The notes: generated by a model from the sequence alone, not told the origin. A stretch of 64,000 nt of DNA from Solirubrobacter ginsenosidimutans (GCF_027587205.1 NZ_JAPDOD010000028.1:1-64000), one strand, 5' to 3'. Counted from the first letter of the stretch, positions 42,801 to 51,351 are shown. Numbers and translations: made by a program.

Positions 42801-45144
42801 GAGCGACGCTCAAGAGCGTCGAGCGGTTCGCCTGCGGCCAGGTGGCCATCGGCTCCGGGAGGCGGGCCGTCGCGACGCGTCCGAACGCCACGGAGCCCGC
42901 GAGCCAGCCGTCTTCGGGGGCGCCGAGCAGCAGGCGCCCGGCGCCGGGGCTGAACCCTGGGGCGGCGACCTTCGCCCAGTCGCCGTATTCGAACGTGTGG
43001 ATGAAGTTGGTCTGCAGCGACACCCCCACCGGGCCGCGTGCGGTCTGGAACATCTGATCCGGCACGGCGGCGTCGCCCAGCGGCGCACCGCAGTTCGTCG
43101 CTCGCCCCAGTGGGTCGCACCAGGTGCGCGTCACTCCTCGCGCCGCGTCCTCGTAGTGGGCGACGATCTTCCGGGTCGGATTGCCCGCGGTGGCGGCCCC
43201 GATCCAGACGCCGCCGGCTTCGGCGCGCAGCCCGGTGGTCGTCACCGCCGGCGGGTTGACGGCGAACTCGCCCGTCGCGTCGAGTGCGTCGAGCCCGGTG
43301 ACGATCGGGTCCCAGGGACTGTCGCTGAGCCTCCCGATCCGCGGTGGGATCGGCGCCTGGTTGGCCGTGTTGACGACGTCGACCGCCACCCAGCCGGTGC
43401 CGGGGCCGGTGAGATCGGCGAAGTCAAGCCGCAGCGTGTCCGCGTTGCGGGCTGCGTATCCGCGCGGGCGCGGCAGGGTCTTCAGTCGCCAGGTCCCGTC
43501 GGACAACGCGCCGTACTGGAGGACCGATTTGACCTGGATCGTGCCGCCGTCCGGGCCCGGCTCGCCCTTGAACGGCGGCTCCTGGTTGGGGACGACGAGC
43601 AGTCCGAAGTCGCGGCCGTCGGTCGTCTCGCCCACCTGGAGCTGTTTTGGGGCGAGGCCGTTGACCGGCGTCGAGAGCAGCGGCGCGAGCTCCGTCGAGG
43701 CCGCGCCGTCGCGGCGAAACTGGCCGTCAAAGCGACTCGGGACGCGATGGAAGACGGAGGCGGAGTCTCCGAACACGACGATCCAGGCCTCGCCGCTGGG
43801 TGTCATCTGGCCGCGAACGTCCGTGCTGCGGACGTCGTACGCCGCCCCGTCGCGGTCGGGGTGGCCGGGCTGGTCGGCGTCGCGCAGCACGTCCTGGATG
43901 CGCCAGCCGCCTGCCTCGGTGTACCGCAACAGCACGAGCTGGTTCCCGCGTCGCGTGTAGTCGAGCTGGTGGCCGTCGACGACCGCGGGGGGGCCGGTGG
44001 AGATCCCGGTCGCCCACGTCTCGCCCGTGTTCGTCGTGCCCAGCAGCTGGAGGTTCGTCGCCGGCGCGACCACGTTCGTGACCGCCCGCCCGCCCGGTGC
44101 GACGCGCCCCGGGTTGCTCACCGCGACGTTCTTCGCGATCGGCGACGCGGCCGAGTTGCCGGCCGTGTCGGTGGCGACGACCCGGAAGTCGTATGTGCCG
44201 TCCTCGAGGATCCGGGTATCGAAATCGGTCGCGTAGGGCTCGCGCCCGAGCGACGTGATCGCGGTCCACGAGTCCGCGCCCGCCGGCGAGTGCTCGAAGC
44301 GCACCGAAGCCACGCCGCCCCCGTCCTGCGCCGTGGCGGCGAGGCGGACGACCCCCTGCAGCGGGCCGGCCGGGATCTGCAGCTCCGAGACGGGCGCCTC
44401 CCGGTCGAGCAGCAGGTTGCGCCGCGGGCGCGAGACGAACCTCGCGTCGGGCTCGTCGGTGCTCTTGGCGACCGCGCGGAGGTCGTACCTCCCGCCGGTG
44501 AGGTCTGTCGCGTCGAAGTCGACGCTGAAGCTCGCGTCGAAATCGTCCATCGTGGTGTCGAGCGCGATCTGCTTCCAGTCCTCGGCCCCGGACGGGGAGA
44601 TCTGGAAGCTGACCTCGGTGGGAAAGCTCCTGGAGACCGGCGTCGTCGAGCGCAGGGTCATGTGCGCGCGCAGGGCGGTTCCGGGATCGTCGAGGACGAC
44701 GCTCGTGGCGTCGTTGGCGACCGCGACGTCGCGGACGACGACCGTGGTCTGGTCCCCGACACTGTCGGTGGCGACGGCGCGCAACTCGATGAGCCCGTTG
44801 AGCCGGTCGGGGAAGGTGGTGTCGAACGGCTGGTTGGCCTGGTCGGACCTGACGGGCTGGCCGATCTGCGTCCAAGCTCCGTTCGCGTCACCCTGCGGCC
44901 GGAACGCGAAGACCACGTTGGAGATGGTCCGCCCTGTGCTCGCGACCGCGGTCGCTCGCAAGGTCACCCCACCGAGCAGGCAATCCGGGCACGACTCGCT
45001 CGACGGCGGCGCCGCGAACGTCACGACGGGTGCGGTCGGCGACTGCGCGAGCGCCGAAGGGCCGCCGTCGGGCCCGGTCACCGCGAGGATCGCGAGCACC
45101 GCCGCGCACAGCGCGGCGCAGACCAGCGGACGTCGTCGCCTCAC
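39823..45144 (-). CDS. Giant secreted, C-terminally membrane-anchored protein with degenerate metallophosphoesterase region
   Basis: About 1773 residues. A signal peptide (RRPLVCAALCAAVLAILAV) is followed by three Ig/FN3-like modules (for example VSFQISPSGAEDWKQIALDT and SVRFEHSPAGADSWTAITSL), then propeller-like repeats with AVG-type motifs (AVGGAGLILRWDGTSW, AVGRFSTILHYDGKSW). A region of about 300 residues resembles calcineurin-type phosphoesterases (VPLFAVVGPRDHLVN; VLAVVVPGDTND), but the usual DxH, GD, GNHD and GHxH residues are replaced. A Pro-rich stalk, one membrane helix (GGVGAMTLLTLLLVAGGV) and a basic tail end it. GTG 45144 overlaps the upstream stop (GTGA). Domain calls inferred by eye. 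Confidence 0.82.
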   Translation of the reverse strand: MRRRRPLVCAALCAAVLAILAVTGPDGGPSALAQSPTAPVVTFAAPPSSESCPDCLLGGVTLRATAVASTGRTISNVVFAFRPQGDANGAWTQIGQPVRSDQANQPFDTTFPDRLNGLIELRAVATDSVGDQTTVVVRDVAVANDATSVVLDDPGTALRAHMTLRSTTPVSRSFPTEVSFQISPSGAEDWKQIALDTTMDDFDASFSVDFDATDLTGGRYDLRAVAKSTDEPDARFVSRPRRNLLLDREAPVSELQIPAGPLQGVVRLAATAQDGGGVASVRFEHSPAGADSWTAITSLGREPYATDFDTRILEDGTYDFRVVATDTAGNSAASPIAKNVAVSNPGRVAPGGRAVTNVVAPATNLQLLGTTNTGETWATGISTGPPAVVDGHQLDYTRRGNQLVLLRYTEAGGWRIQDVLRDADQPGHPDRDGAAYDVRSTDVRGQMTPSGEAWIVVFGDSASVFHRVPSRFDGQFRRDGAASTELAPLLSTPVNGLAPKQLQVGETTDGRDFGLLVVPNQEPPFKGEPGPDGGTIQVKSVLQYGALSDGTWRLKTLPRPRGYAARNADTLRLDFADLTGPGTGWVAVDVVNTANQAPIPPRIGRLSDSPWDPIVTGLDALDATGEFAVNPPAVTTTGLRAEAGGVWIGAATAGNPTRKIVAHYEDAARGVTRTWCDPLGRATNCGAPLGDAAVPDQMFQTARGPVGVSLQTNFIHTFEYGDWAKVAAPGFSPGAGRLLLGAPEDGWLAGSVAFGRVATARLPEPMATWPQANRSTLLSVALPPGSTGAVGESGALAVGLDGTALGYDASAGWQIQNTPARSHRLPVRAVAFNSPTTAFAVGGAGLILRWDGTSWTEDPQSTQITGSELQGLAFAPDGQGWAVGRFSTILHYDGKSWSPEEAPPEDDGLTISSVTVAGDDVFAISDGNLIKRGAGGRWQHVERTDLPDPSAARLPFDRDLRVVSGLPDGGVVAAGRSVVLVRQRSGGTFAYADQPISGIAVAASAFRDRDGVVRAFVSSAAPIPTGGGVVLGGDIGGFPAGDGVLLRQTADGWLDLSHSQPPTQTQNLTQLVGDGLIKPDPVLAVAASPDGEHAWAVGGYAGTRSAAGQGLDDILQARPAGWRTAHIWRYDSGRPTASPADVEVTVNPQVAAPNTVNFAYFSNVQCKFQCAGTQDAQPDVNLHAALEQIDEYAQQPGGPAFAVLGGNARGPVDLTAFQSGNAEKDFLRLPSLLQPLSHVPLFAVVGPRDHLVNRSDQLAPWAGAFAQAPAPFGSRPAPAGFTPVDSGAAVGAVHRYYAFDVNQNGSVMRAIVLDNSTALSDGPALDAAQSRWLDAQLEAVKSTNLPTVVFLSQPLNTSSNSDQFLLALRFIDAGVLAVVVPGDTNDNRPWPPEVALESRIPLISGATLGYQQAKNNGVAWYSIAVDVAKRTVSVQARPLVDSLALKPLIGLTVARSQTLAFEAVGRRPTGTLATTPIDPTFPGFDNYLNIPAPADCVTCVLPSYTFTSSDPTIGDFVLPSGLGSRLPELDNDGRPIPARSSGLFCAYNSGTTTVSVTVGSRRASLPVTVLAGGFGRPCGTVFREGVRPVVIVPSTRTVRSQGAPSGAGAPPPPPPGPSGESPPAKLPNFAVPFPAPLPPAAPERPAPPKPQPRVAPPQPAPPLVPAVFHPQPPPTVPNVPPVAVPPIPPNIQPIPPGGAASAQAAARRKEKAQKHASQSAFTTHQPGVPWFYGGVGAMTLLTLLLVAGGVRPDPRRRATPALAKVETRRRDRR

Positions 45145-47108
45145 CGGGTGCTGCCGCTTCGCGTGTAGAAGCGGACCCTCGTGGGCCAATGCTTACGGGT
45201 GATCTCGAGCTTGAGGGTTCCCCGCTTGCCCTTGAAACGCTTGAGCCCGCTGCGCGACACGACCTTGTTCTTGCGCAGCGCCTGCACCCCGACGGTGACC
45301 GGGCGGCGAACGCGGAACGTGACCACCATGACGTAGCGGTTGCCCTTGATCCGCCGCGGCTTGGACACCTTCGGCGAGTAGATCGACGGCTTCTGCTTGA
45401 CGCGCTTGGGCTTCGTCGGCACGGTCGTGATGACCGGTGGCTCGTCGGGCGCGGGCGGCGGCTCGGGCGGCGGCGCGTCCTCCACGAAGATCGGCGGGTC
45501 CGCCACCACCTCGAAAGGCCGGTCCTCGACATCGTCTCCGGCGGTTGCGGCAGGCTTTGCGGTGTCCGTCAGGCGGTAGAGGTGGGGGCGCTGGTAGAAG
45601 CGTTGGTCGACGCCTGTCGGGATGCCGCCGCCAATCGCGGAGCCGCTCGACGTCGCCGCCCAGGCGTCATTGGCCGCGTTCGCGGCAACGGCATCGAGCG
45701 AGCCGCGGTAATTCGCTGGAGCGACCGCGGCGTCGTTCGTCGTCGGGTCAGGCTCGCGGAAGCGGGTCTCCGTCACCGCGCCGGCGCAGCCCACGCGGGT
45801 GAGCACGGGCTCGGCGTACCCGTTGTCGTTGCGAGACGTCCCGCCCACGGCTGGGCGCTCGGTCCCGCCGGCCAGGGCGTCGCCGCTGTCCGGGAACACG
45901 GAGAGCGAATTCCAGATGTACGACGACTGGCCGTCCGGAAGGCCGCTCGAAGTAGGCGCGTACGTGAAGGCCGTGGCGGAAGGCGTGCAAGCCGCCCGGC
46001 CGCTGAGGGCGAACGGCACCACTGGAGCCGCTTGCCGGCCAGGGAGGATGCGGCCGGTGATCTGGAGGTTTCCCGCCCCGACGGTGTTGCCGGCCACCCA
46101 CCCGCGCCCGGACGGGTCGAGGTCGACCGCGACGAGGTTGGTCCGCCATGGATCGTCCGGACCGGGAACCGTGGGTGGCGTGAAGGGAAAGGGCGCGAAC
46201 GCGCCGCCATCGGAGCGCAGGAGCTGAGCGGGTGCGGACTCGCCAGGGTCCGGCCGCACCTGATCTTCGGGTTTGACGCCATCTTGGGAGCTGTGGCTGG
46301 TCCACCGGACCGCGACGCCGATGCGGTGACCGTCGGCGTCCACCCTGGCGGCCGCCGAGCCGAACCGTCCGCGCAGCGACGGCGAAGAGATGTCGGGTGT
46401 GTCGTCGTTGAGCTTTGTCCCGTCCCAGTGCAGGCGCACGCCCTCGGGGCCGAAGAACCAGCAGTCGTCCCACGCGTAACATGCGCCCGCGCGGACGCTT
46501 GCGATCTCCGGCGACAGCACTTTCACGCGGGTCTCGGCAGGTATCTCGAGCGGCTGCCAGGCGAAGCTCGAACCGTCATAGCGGCAGACGGTGGGAACGC
46601 CGGAACCGGTGAGCGAGCCGCCGATCAGCCAGTAGTCGAGCTTGCCGGCCCACACGACCGTGTCGCCGTAACAGGTGCTTGCGCCGGGAAACGTGGGGTC
46701 CGGATACCAGCGGGTGCCGTTGAAGAGCCAAACGCCGAATGGCGTCGGCGGCGGCGAGGGGTTGATCTGGAACCTCGTCGTAGCCGCCAAGCCGCGGTTC
46801 CATGCGCGGAACGCCATCGAGGTGACGCGCAGGTAGCACTGGCTCTGATAGCCGCGGTCCTTTTCCGCATTGACCGCCGGACAGCCGAGCGATGAGGTGT
46901 CCACCGGCAGGCCATCGGTGCCGAACGGGTACGGCGTGATATCGACCCAGCAAGGCTTGCCCGGGCTCGGGGCGGCCGGCGTCGCCGGATCGGTCGTCTT
47001 CGCGCAGGCGGTCGCCGCGCTCGCCGACGGCGCGGCGATGGCAAACATGGACGCGACGCAGGCACCCACGATGAGGGCGAATGAACGCGTAGAAGTTCCG
47101 ACCCGCAC
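45141..47108 (-). CDS. Large secreted protein of unknown function, first gene of the giant-protein set
   Basis: From GTG 47108 the product has 655 residues with a signal peptide (TRSFALIVGACVASMFAIAA, cleaved near ASA); ATG 47198 would add 30 residues that do not look like a signal. The mature part has paired Cys, Trp-rich propeller-like segments (YWLIGGSLTGSGVPTVCRYD, CWFFGPEGVRLHWDGTKLND), a Pro-rich linker with PPPEPPPAPDEPP, and a basic C-terminal Ig-like domain (RRPVTVGVQALRKNKVVSRS). It resembles the propeller part of the next gene product. No enzyme motif seen. Its stop overlaps the start of the giant protein gene. Confidence 0.78.
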   Translation of the reverse strand: MRVGTSTRSFALIVGACVASMFAIAAPSASAATACAKTTDPATPAAPSPGKPCWVDITPYPFGTDGLPVDTSSLGCPAVNAEKDRGYQSQCYLRVTSMAFRAWNRGLAATTRFQINPSPPPTPFGVWLFNGTRWYPDPTFPGASTCYGDTVVWAGKLDYWLIGGSLTGSGVPTVCRYDGSSFAWQPLEIPAETRVKVLSPEIASVRAGACYAWDDCWFFGPEGVRLHWDGTKLNDDTPDISSPSLRGRFGSAAARVDADGHRIGVAVRWTSHSSQDGVKPEDQVRPDPGESAPAQLLRSDGGAFAPFPFTPPTVPGPDDPWRTNLVAVDLDPSGRGWVAGNTVGAGNLQITGRILPGRQAAPVVPFALSGRAACTPSATAFTYAPTSSGLPDGQSSYIWNSLSVFPDSGDALAGGTERPAVGGTSRNDNGYAEPVLTRVGCAGAVTETRFREPDPTTNDAAVAPANYRGSLDAVAANAANDAWAATSSGSAIGGGIPTGVDQRFYQRPHLYRLTDTAKPAATAGDDVEDRPFEVVADPPIFVEDAPPPEPPPAPDEPPVITTVPTKPKRVKQKPSIYSPKVSKPRRIKGNRYVMVVTFRVRRPVTVGVQALRKNKVVSRSGLKRFKGKRGTLKLEITRKHWPTRVRFYTRSGSTR

Positions 47109-47379
47109 GGCGCAAGTGACCGTAGCCCAGCGCCGGTGCACCAAGCAATGGGTTACACAAATGGTTAACGTCGAACACGCGGGTTGTGAACGGTTCATTC
47201 ACGCTTGTTCTGAGTTGTGAATCGATGTCATCGAGCGTCGCCAAAGGTGAAGCGAGTCTTCACCGGTCCATTACCTAGCGTCATCCGCGGGCGGATTACC
47301 TCCCGCTTAGCAGTCACGTCGGCCCGAGGGGGGCCGCCGGAGCGCTGTTTTCTCGCAACAACTCAAAGGAGCAACTCGC
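47109..47379. promoter_or_regulatory. Divergent intergenic region with TGTGAACGGTTCA site
   Basis: The 271-bp spacer separates two secreted-protein genes. It contains TGTGAACGGTTCA (47185-47197) followed by TTCAC, then TTGTGAATCGATG at 47214, and GGTGAA/TTCACC around GCGAGTC (47244-47262). A closely similar site, TGTGAACGATTCA, occurs upstream of the RTX-like gene at 54971. It is less GC-rich than surrounding DNA, as expected for a promoter region. AAAGGAG lies before the gene at 47380. Confidence 0.4.
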
Positions 47380-48801
47380 ATGACGGGTCGCATGACTGGT
47401 GCGCGCAAGCGCGCCGGCGTGATCGCGGTCGGGGCTGGGATCGTCGCCTCCTTGGCCTTCGCAGCACCAAGCTTCGCCGCGCCGCCTGCCGCGGGCGCGA
47501 ACTGCCAGCCGAACGGGCGCATCGCCGCGGGCGGCGCCACGCTCGCCAACAACGCGCAGCGCATCGTGTTCGAGCCGGCCTTCCGGCGCGAGATCTGCGG
47601 GCCGGTCCCGGGGGGCCCGACCGACGCCAACAACGAGCCCAACAGCGATACGCGCATGGTGCTCTACAACTACGTCGGCCGCCCCACGGGCTCGGGCAGC
47701 GGCATCAACGGCGCCCAGTGCCGCGCCGACGCGTTCGAGGGCTCCGACGTGCCGTACACGACGGCTCAGCTCGCGCTGCTGCGTGCTGCCAAGCCGGCCA
47801 CGACGGATCCGAACTGCTCGCTCTTCCAGAGCCTGACGGTCCCGTTCGCGCCGCAGCCGGCGTACCCGGATGCCTCCGATGCCACCACCGTCGGCATCAT
47901 GTCGTTCCCGCTCGCCGGCTCCGCCGTCGCGATCGGTTACAACCTCACCGCGGCCGCGTGCGGCGGCTCGACGCCTCCCGCGTCGATCCAGCTCGACTCC
48001 CTGCAGGCCTCGCGCCTGTTCGGCGGCGACACCGCGACGTGGAATGACGCCGCGCTCGTGGCGATCCAGCCGGTCGGCTCCACGCTGGCCAACTGCGCGG
48101 TCGGCGTGAGCCGCTTCGCGCGCCTGGACAACTCGGGCACGACGACGATCTTCAAGAGCTACCTGAACAAGGCCGATGGTGCCCGCGCGCTGTGCGACGG
48201 CACCACCTGGAGCGCCCGTAGCGGCCAGAACGGCTCGAACTTCCCGTCCGGTGGCACGTGCACGCCGGTCTCCTACGTCAGCGGCAACCCGGCGGTCATC
48301 GACGCGACGGCCGGCACGGTCGGCGGCCTCGGCTACGGCGATCTGTCCGATTGGCGTGTGCGCCAGCCGCAGCTCGGCCTCGCCTCGGTCCGCAACCAGG
48401 CCAACGACGCGTACGTCAGCCCGCTCGCGGGCCTGGGCTCCAACTGCTCGTTCGCGGGCGCGTCGCTGCCGGCCGGTGGCGCCAACGGCGCCGTCGGCAT
48501 CGCCGGCAACGCTTGGGCCTCAGACCTTCCCCCGGCCACCAACAAGTCCGACGTCACGTTCGTCGGCGCCGGCTACCCGATCTGCGGCTTCACGTTCGGC
48601 CTGGTCCGTCCGGGCCTCAGCGCGGGCGCCGGCACGGGTGCCGTCGCGCGTCTGAGCGACAACCAGCGCCGCACGCTCTACTCCTACCTCCTGTTCGCGC
48701 TGTCGCCCACCACCCAGGCGCAACTCTCGGCGAACTTCTACGCCCCGGTTCCCGCGACGTTCCTGACGTCGATCCGCACCGGCTACAACTCGAACTTCTA
48801 G
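47380..48801 (+). CDS. Secreted PstS-like substrate-binding-fold protein
   Basis: This 473-residue protein has a signal peptide (RAGVIAVGAGIVASLAFAAP, cleaved near SFA). The mature part matches the phosphate-binding PstS fold: GGATLANNAQRIVFEPAFRR, FEGSDVPYTTAQLALL, FPLAGSAVAIGYNLTA, LDSLQASRLFGGDTATWND and RLDNSGTTTIFKSYLNKADG. Residues of the SGT phosphate loop are present. It has no lipobox and no Pst transport genes nearby, so it is likely a secreted or wall-bound binding protein, perhaps adapted to surface structure. AAAGGAG precedes ATG 47380; the beta-helix protein gene follows after 16 nt. Confidence 0.83.
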   Translation: MTGRMTGARKRAGVIAVGAGIVASLAFAAPSFAAPPAAGANCQPNGRIAAGGATLANNAQRIVFEPAFRREICGPVPGGPTDANNEPNSDTRMVLYNYVGRPTGSGSGINGAQCRADAFEGSDVPYTTAQLALLRAAKPATTDPNCSLFQSLTVPFAPQPAYPDASDATTVGIMSFPLAGSAVAIGYNLTAAACGGSTPPASIQLDSLQASRLFGGDTATWNDAALVAIQPVGSTLANCAVGVSRFARLDNSGTTTIFKSYLNKADGARALCDGTTWSARSGQNGSNFPSGGTCTPVSYVSGNPAVIDATAGTVGGLGYGDLSDWRVRQPQLGLASVRNQANDAYVSPLAGLGSNCSFAGASLPAGGANGAVGIAGNAWASDLPPATNKSDVTFVGAGYPICGFTFGLVRPGLSAGAGTGAVARLSDNQRRTLYSYLLFALSPTTQAQLSANFYAPVPATFLTSIRTGYNSNF

Positions 48802-48817
48802 AAAGGCGACTCCTTTC

Positions 48818-50071
48818 ATGAGCCACACACTCGCCGCGTCGCGGCTGAGCCGGTGGGGTATCGCGATGGCTGCGGCCACCGCGGGCCTGCTGAGCGTCAG
48901 CGCCGCCGCGAACGCGACGGTCTACCACCCGTCGAGCTCCGGTAACGCCTTCCGCCAGGCCGTCCTGGACGCGAACGCCAACCCGGGCTTCGACAAGATC
49001 ATCGTCGACACGACGTTCACCACCTTCACGGCGACGAACCTCACGATCACCGACGATCTCTACATCACGAGCGACCACAAGCACGACGGTGGCGACCCGA
49101 ACTTCTTCGGTCCGGCCGTCAGCGGTGGCTCGGTCGACGTCCGCCCGGCCAACTTCATCACGGTCAACCCGGGCGTGCGCCTCGAGATCGCGGGCATCGA
49201 GTTCAACCAGGCGTCTGAGAACGGCTTCGCCACGATCTTCAACAACAACGGCAAGCTGCGCCTGGACAACATGGCGTTCCTGGGCAACTCGGGCAACATC
49301 GTGTCCCAGGCGGGCGCGAACGCGTCGACCGTCATCACCAACACGACGGTCACCGACAACGCCTACACCGCCCCGACGGTCCTTTCCAACGGCGGCGGCT
49401 CGGTCACGATCAACAACTCGACCCTCGCCGACGCCCCCGGCGGCGGCCCCCAGGTCGACGGTCCGTTCGTGATGCGCAACACCGTGCTCTCGTTCGTCGG
49501 CTCGCAGAGCTGCTTCACGACCCCCGGGCCCGGCTCGTCGAACAACTGGTCCACCGACACCTCCTGCGGCCCGACCGCCGGCGTCGGCGATCCGAAGATC
49601 GACTTCGTCTTCTACTACAGCGGCCCGACGCAGACGCGTCCGCCGCTGGCCGGGAGCCCGCTGATCAACGCCGGCAACCCCGCCACCTGCGCCTCCAGCG
49701 ACCAGGGCTTCCGCGTTCGCCCGGCCGCCGGCGGCACGTGTGACATCGGCGCGGTCGAGGACGGCGCCGTTCGCGACACCACTCCGCCCACGTGCGCGGT
49801 GACGGCGACCCGCCGCGGCCCGGACGAGCAGGACGTCACGGTCTCCGACACCGGTTCGGGCCTCGGCTACGACAGCGTCTTCTCCGAGGAGATCGCGATC
49901 ACCAACGGCACCGTCGCGTTCACCGGTCTCCCGCCGCTCGGCGGCATCCCGGCTGATCCGGCGCGTCCCGGCAACACCGTCGTGACCGCGGTCAAGGCCA
50001 ACCAGTCGCTGAAGACGCGCTGGTCGTTCACTGCCCGCGACTGGGCCGGAAACACCCAGGCCTGCTCGTGA
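48818..50071 (+). CDS. Secreted right-handed beta-helix protein (choice-of-anchor Q type)
   Basis: This 417-residue protein has a signal peptide (RWGIAMAAATAGLLSVSAAA, cleaved near ANA). The body has parallel beta-helix repeats (NPGVRLEIAGIEFNQASENG, GKLRLDNMAFLGNSGNIVSQ, STVITNTTVTDN, SVTINNSTLAD) and ends its helix with PLINAGNPATC, RVRPAAGGTCDIGAVE, the choice-of-anchor Q motif. A C-terminal Ig-like domain with Cys (PPTCAVTATRRGPDEQDV) follows. It is probably a surface polysaccharide-binding or structural protein. No catalytic residues identified. GAAAGGCGA precedes the ATG. Confidence 0.85.
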   Translation: MSHTLAASRLSRWGIAMAAATAGLLSVSAAANATVYHPSSSGNAFRQAVLDANANPGFDKIIVDTTFTTFTATNLTITDDLYITSDHKHDGGDPNFFGPAVSGGSVDVRPANFITVNPGVRLEIAGIEFNQASENGFATIFNNNGKLRLDNMAFLGNSGNIVSQAGANASTVITNTTVTDNAYTAPTVLSNGGGSVTINNSTLADAPGGGPQVDGPFVMRNTVLSFVGSQSCFTTPGPGSSNNWSTDTSCGPTAGVGDPKIDFVFYYSGPTQTRPPLAGSPLINAGNPATCASSDQGFRVRPAAGGTCDIGAVEDGAVRDTTPPTCAVTATRRGPDEQDVTVSDTGSGLGYDSVFSEEIAITNGTVAFTGLPPLGGIPADPARPGNTVVTAVKANQSLKTRWSFTARDWAGNTQACS

Positions 50072-50103
50072 GCCTTCAGACCTCGACCAGCGAGACAGAA
50101 ACC

Positions 50104-50181
50104 ATGAACAAGCGCACCTACCGCAAGCCGGTCCTGAAGCGCCTCGGGCTGCTTCGCCGCCTCACCCGCTACACGTTCTGA
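50104..50181 (+). CDS. 25-residue peptide with lasso-peptide-type leader motif (candidate RiPP precursor)
   Basis: The peptide begins MNKRTYRKPVLKRLG and ends LLRRLTRYTF. It fits the RRE-recognition motif of lasso leaders exactly, YxxPxLxxxGxxxxxT: Tyr6, Pro9, Leu11, Gly15, Thr21. After the Thr only Arg-Tyr-Thr-Phe remain, so there is no normal core peptide. The stop overlaps the next ATG (TGATG), and the beta-helix gene lies 32 nt upstream. Four genes facing it encode a PqqD/RRE protein, B2-type protease, HPr-kinase-like protein and nucleotidyltransferase. Too short for routine gene calls. Alternatives are a chance frame or a peptide tag used by the RRE protein. Confidence 0.6.
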   Translation: MNKRTYRKPVLKRLGLLRRLTRYTF

Positions 50182-50420
50182 TGCTGCGGGCCGTACTCGT
50201 CACCGCCTCCCTCGCGCTCGCCACCGGACCGGTGGCGGCCGCGGGGGCGGCGACACCCGACCGCGCCGCCTGCAAGGGCGGAACGGTCGCGCGGATCTCA
50301 GGCAAGAGCACGTGCCTGGCCAAGGGCCGGGCGTGCGCTTCGAGCAAGCAGAAGGAATACAAGAAGCACGGCTATGCCTGCTCGCACGGCCGCCTGAAGA
50401 AGGTCAAGCAGGAGTTCTGA
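50181..50420 (+). CDS. Small secreted Cys- and Lys-rich protein
   Basis: This 79-residue protein has a signal peptide (LRAVLVTASLALATGPVAAA). The mature part has four Cys (ACKGGTVARI, STCLAKGRACASS, YACSHGRLK) likely forming two disulfides and is strongly basic. The pattern Cx6-7C, then Y..YGF/YAC..G.L occurs as a short module in Solirubrobacterales secreted proteins. ATG 50181 overlaps the stop of the 25-residue peptide gene, so the two are translated together. Its 3' end overlaps the HPr-kinase-like gene by 17 bp. Function unknown. Confidence 0.72.
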   Translation: MLRAVLVTASLALATGPVAAAGAATPDRAACKGGTVARISGKSTCLAKGRACASSKQKEYKKHGYACSHGRLKKVKQEF

Positions 50421-51351
50421 GCAGCGCTCGCACGAGCTCTGCCGTGTAGCCCAGGTCGGTGCCGGACCGCAAGGTGTAGCACCGGACCTGGGCCAGCAGA
50501 GCCGCGATGGCCTTCAGATGCGCCTGGGTCCCGGCGGGCTGCGTGAGCAGCACGTCGGGGACCAGCCGCAGATACGCCTCACCGGGATCGAGTGGCATGA
50601 CCTCTCCCGGGGAGTCATAGACCACCTCGGGGAACACGATCACGCGCGGTTCGCAGCGCTCGACCGGGGTCACGCCGAACGCGTCCTCGAGCCGGATCAG
50701 GCGCTTGGGGAACCCGTCGCGCCGCGGCGTGCCCTCGAGCGCGAAGCGCTCCGCACTGGCATCGGTGACGCCGGCCGCGTCGGCGAAGCCGAGGGCCTCC
50801 AGACGATCCTCGCCGTGGGCGAGGAAGACGAGGTCGTCGGAGACGAAGCCCAGCCCGGCGCGCACGAGCGCCACCGTCAGGGTGGACTTGCCCGAGCCGG
50901 TCGGGCCGGCGACGAGCACGCCGCGGCCGTCGAGCTCCAGGCAACCCGCGTGCAGGCAGTAGCGGTCACGGCGCTCGAGCAGCTCCATCAGCGCGATCGT
51001 GGCCAGCGGGTGGGTGGCGAGATACAGCTCGCGCCCGCTGAAGCCGGTGTCGCACTGCAGCCGGGCGACGCCGGAAGTGGCATCGCAGCGCAGCCGCACG
51101 CCGCGCAGGTCGCCCCACAAGGTGTCGGTGTCCGGGAAGTAGGCGACGTCGCCGTAGGGCGTCTCATACACCGGCCGGCTGGCATCGGTGGGAGGCGCGA
51201 TCGCGCGATCGGGCCCTTCGAGGAACTCCAGCCGCAGCGGATGCGCGCCGACCGGTGAGCGGAACGCGCGCAGGCGCAGCTCCATCTCGAGCTGGATGTC
51301 GGGCGCGCCGTGGACCTCGAGGTCGACGCCGTGAAGTGAGTAGGTACTCAC
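50404..51351 (-). CDS. HPr kinase-like (HprK-related) ATP-binding protein of a peptide-modification cassette
   Basis: This 315-residue protein has an HPr-kinase-type P-loop GPTGSGKST (149-157) preceded by YCLHAGCLELDGRGVLVAG and followed by GLGFVSDDLVFLAHG, the Walker B-like SDD. The N-terminal half lacks the HprK regulatory domain and resembles HprK-related kinases of exopolysaccharide loci and of paeninodin-type lasso clusters, where the enzyme phosphorylates the precursor peptide. GTG 51351 overlaps the B2 stop (GTGA), so it is the last gene of an NTase-PqqD-B2-kinase operon. No HPr or PTS gene is near. Substrate unknown, possibly the facing 25-residue peptide. Confidence 0.85.
   Translation of the reverse strand: MSTYSLHGVDLEVHGAPDIQLEMELRLRAFRSPVGAHPLRLEFLEGPDRAIAPPTDASRPVYETPYGDVAYFPDTDTLWGDLRGVRLRCDATSGVARLQCDTGFSGRELYLATHPLATIALMELLERRDRYCLHAGCLELDGRGVLVAGPTGSGKSTLTVALVRAGLGFVSDDLVFLAHGEDRLEALGFADAAGVTDASAERFALEGTPRRDGFPKRLIRLEDAFGVTPVERCEPRVIVFPEVVYDSPGEVMPLDPGEAYLRLVPDVLLTQPAGTQAHLKAIAALLAQVRCYTLRSGTDLGYTAELVRALLRTPA

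Noticed and set aside
50404..51351. True HPr kinase/phosphorylase for carbon catabolite control
   Set aside because: It lacks the N-terminal HprK domain, no HPr or PTS gene is near, and its operon partners are PqqD, B2 and a nucleotidyltransferase.
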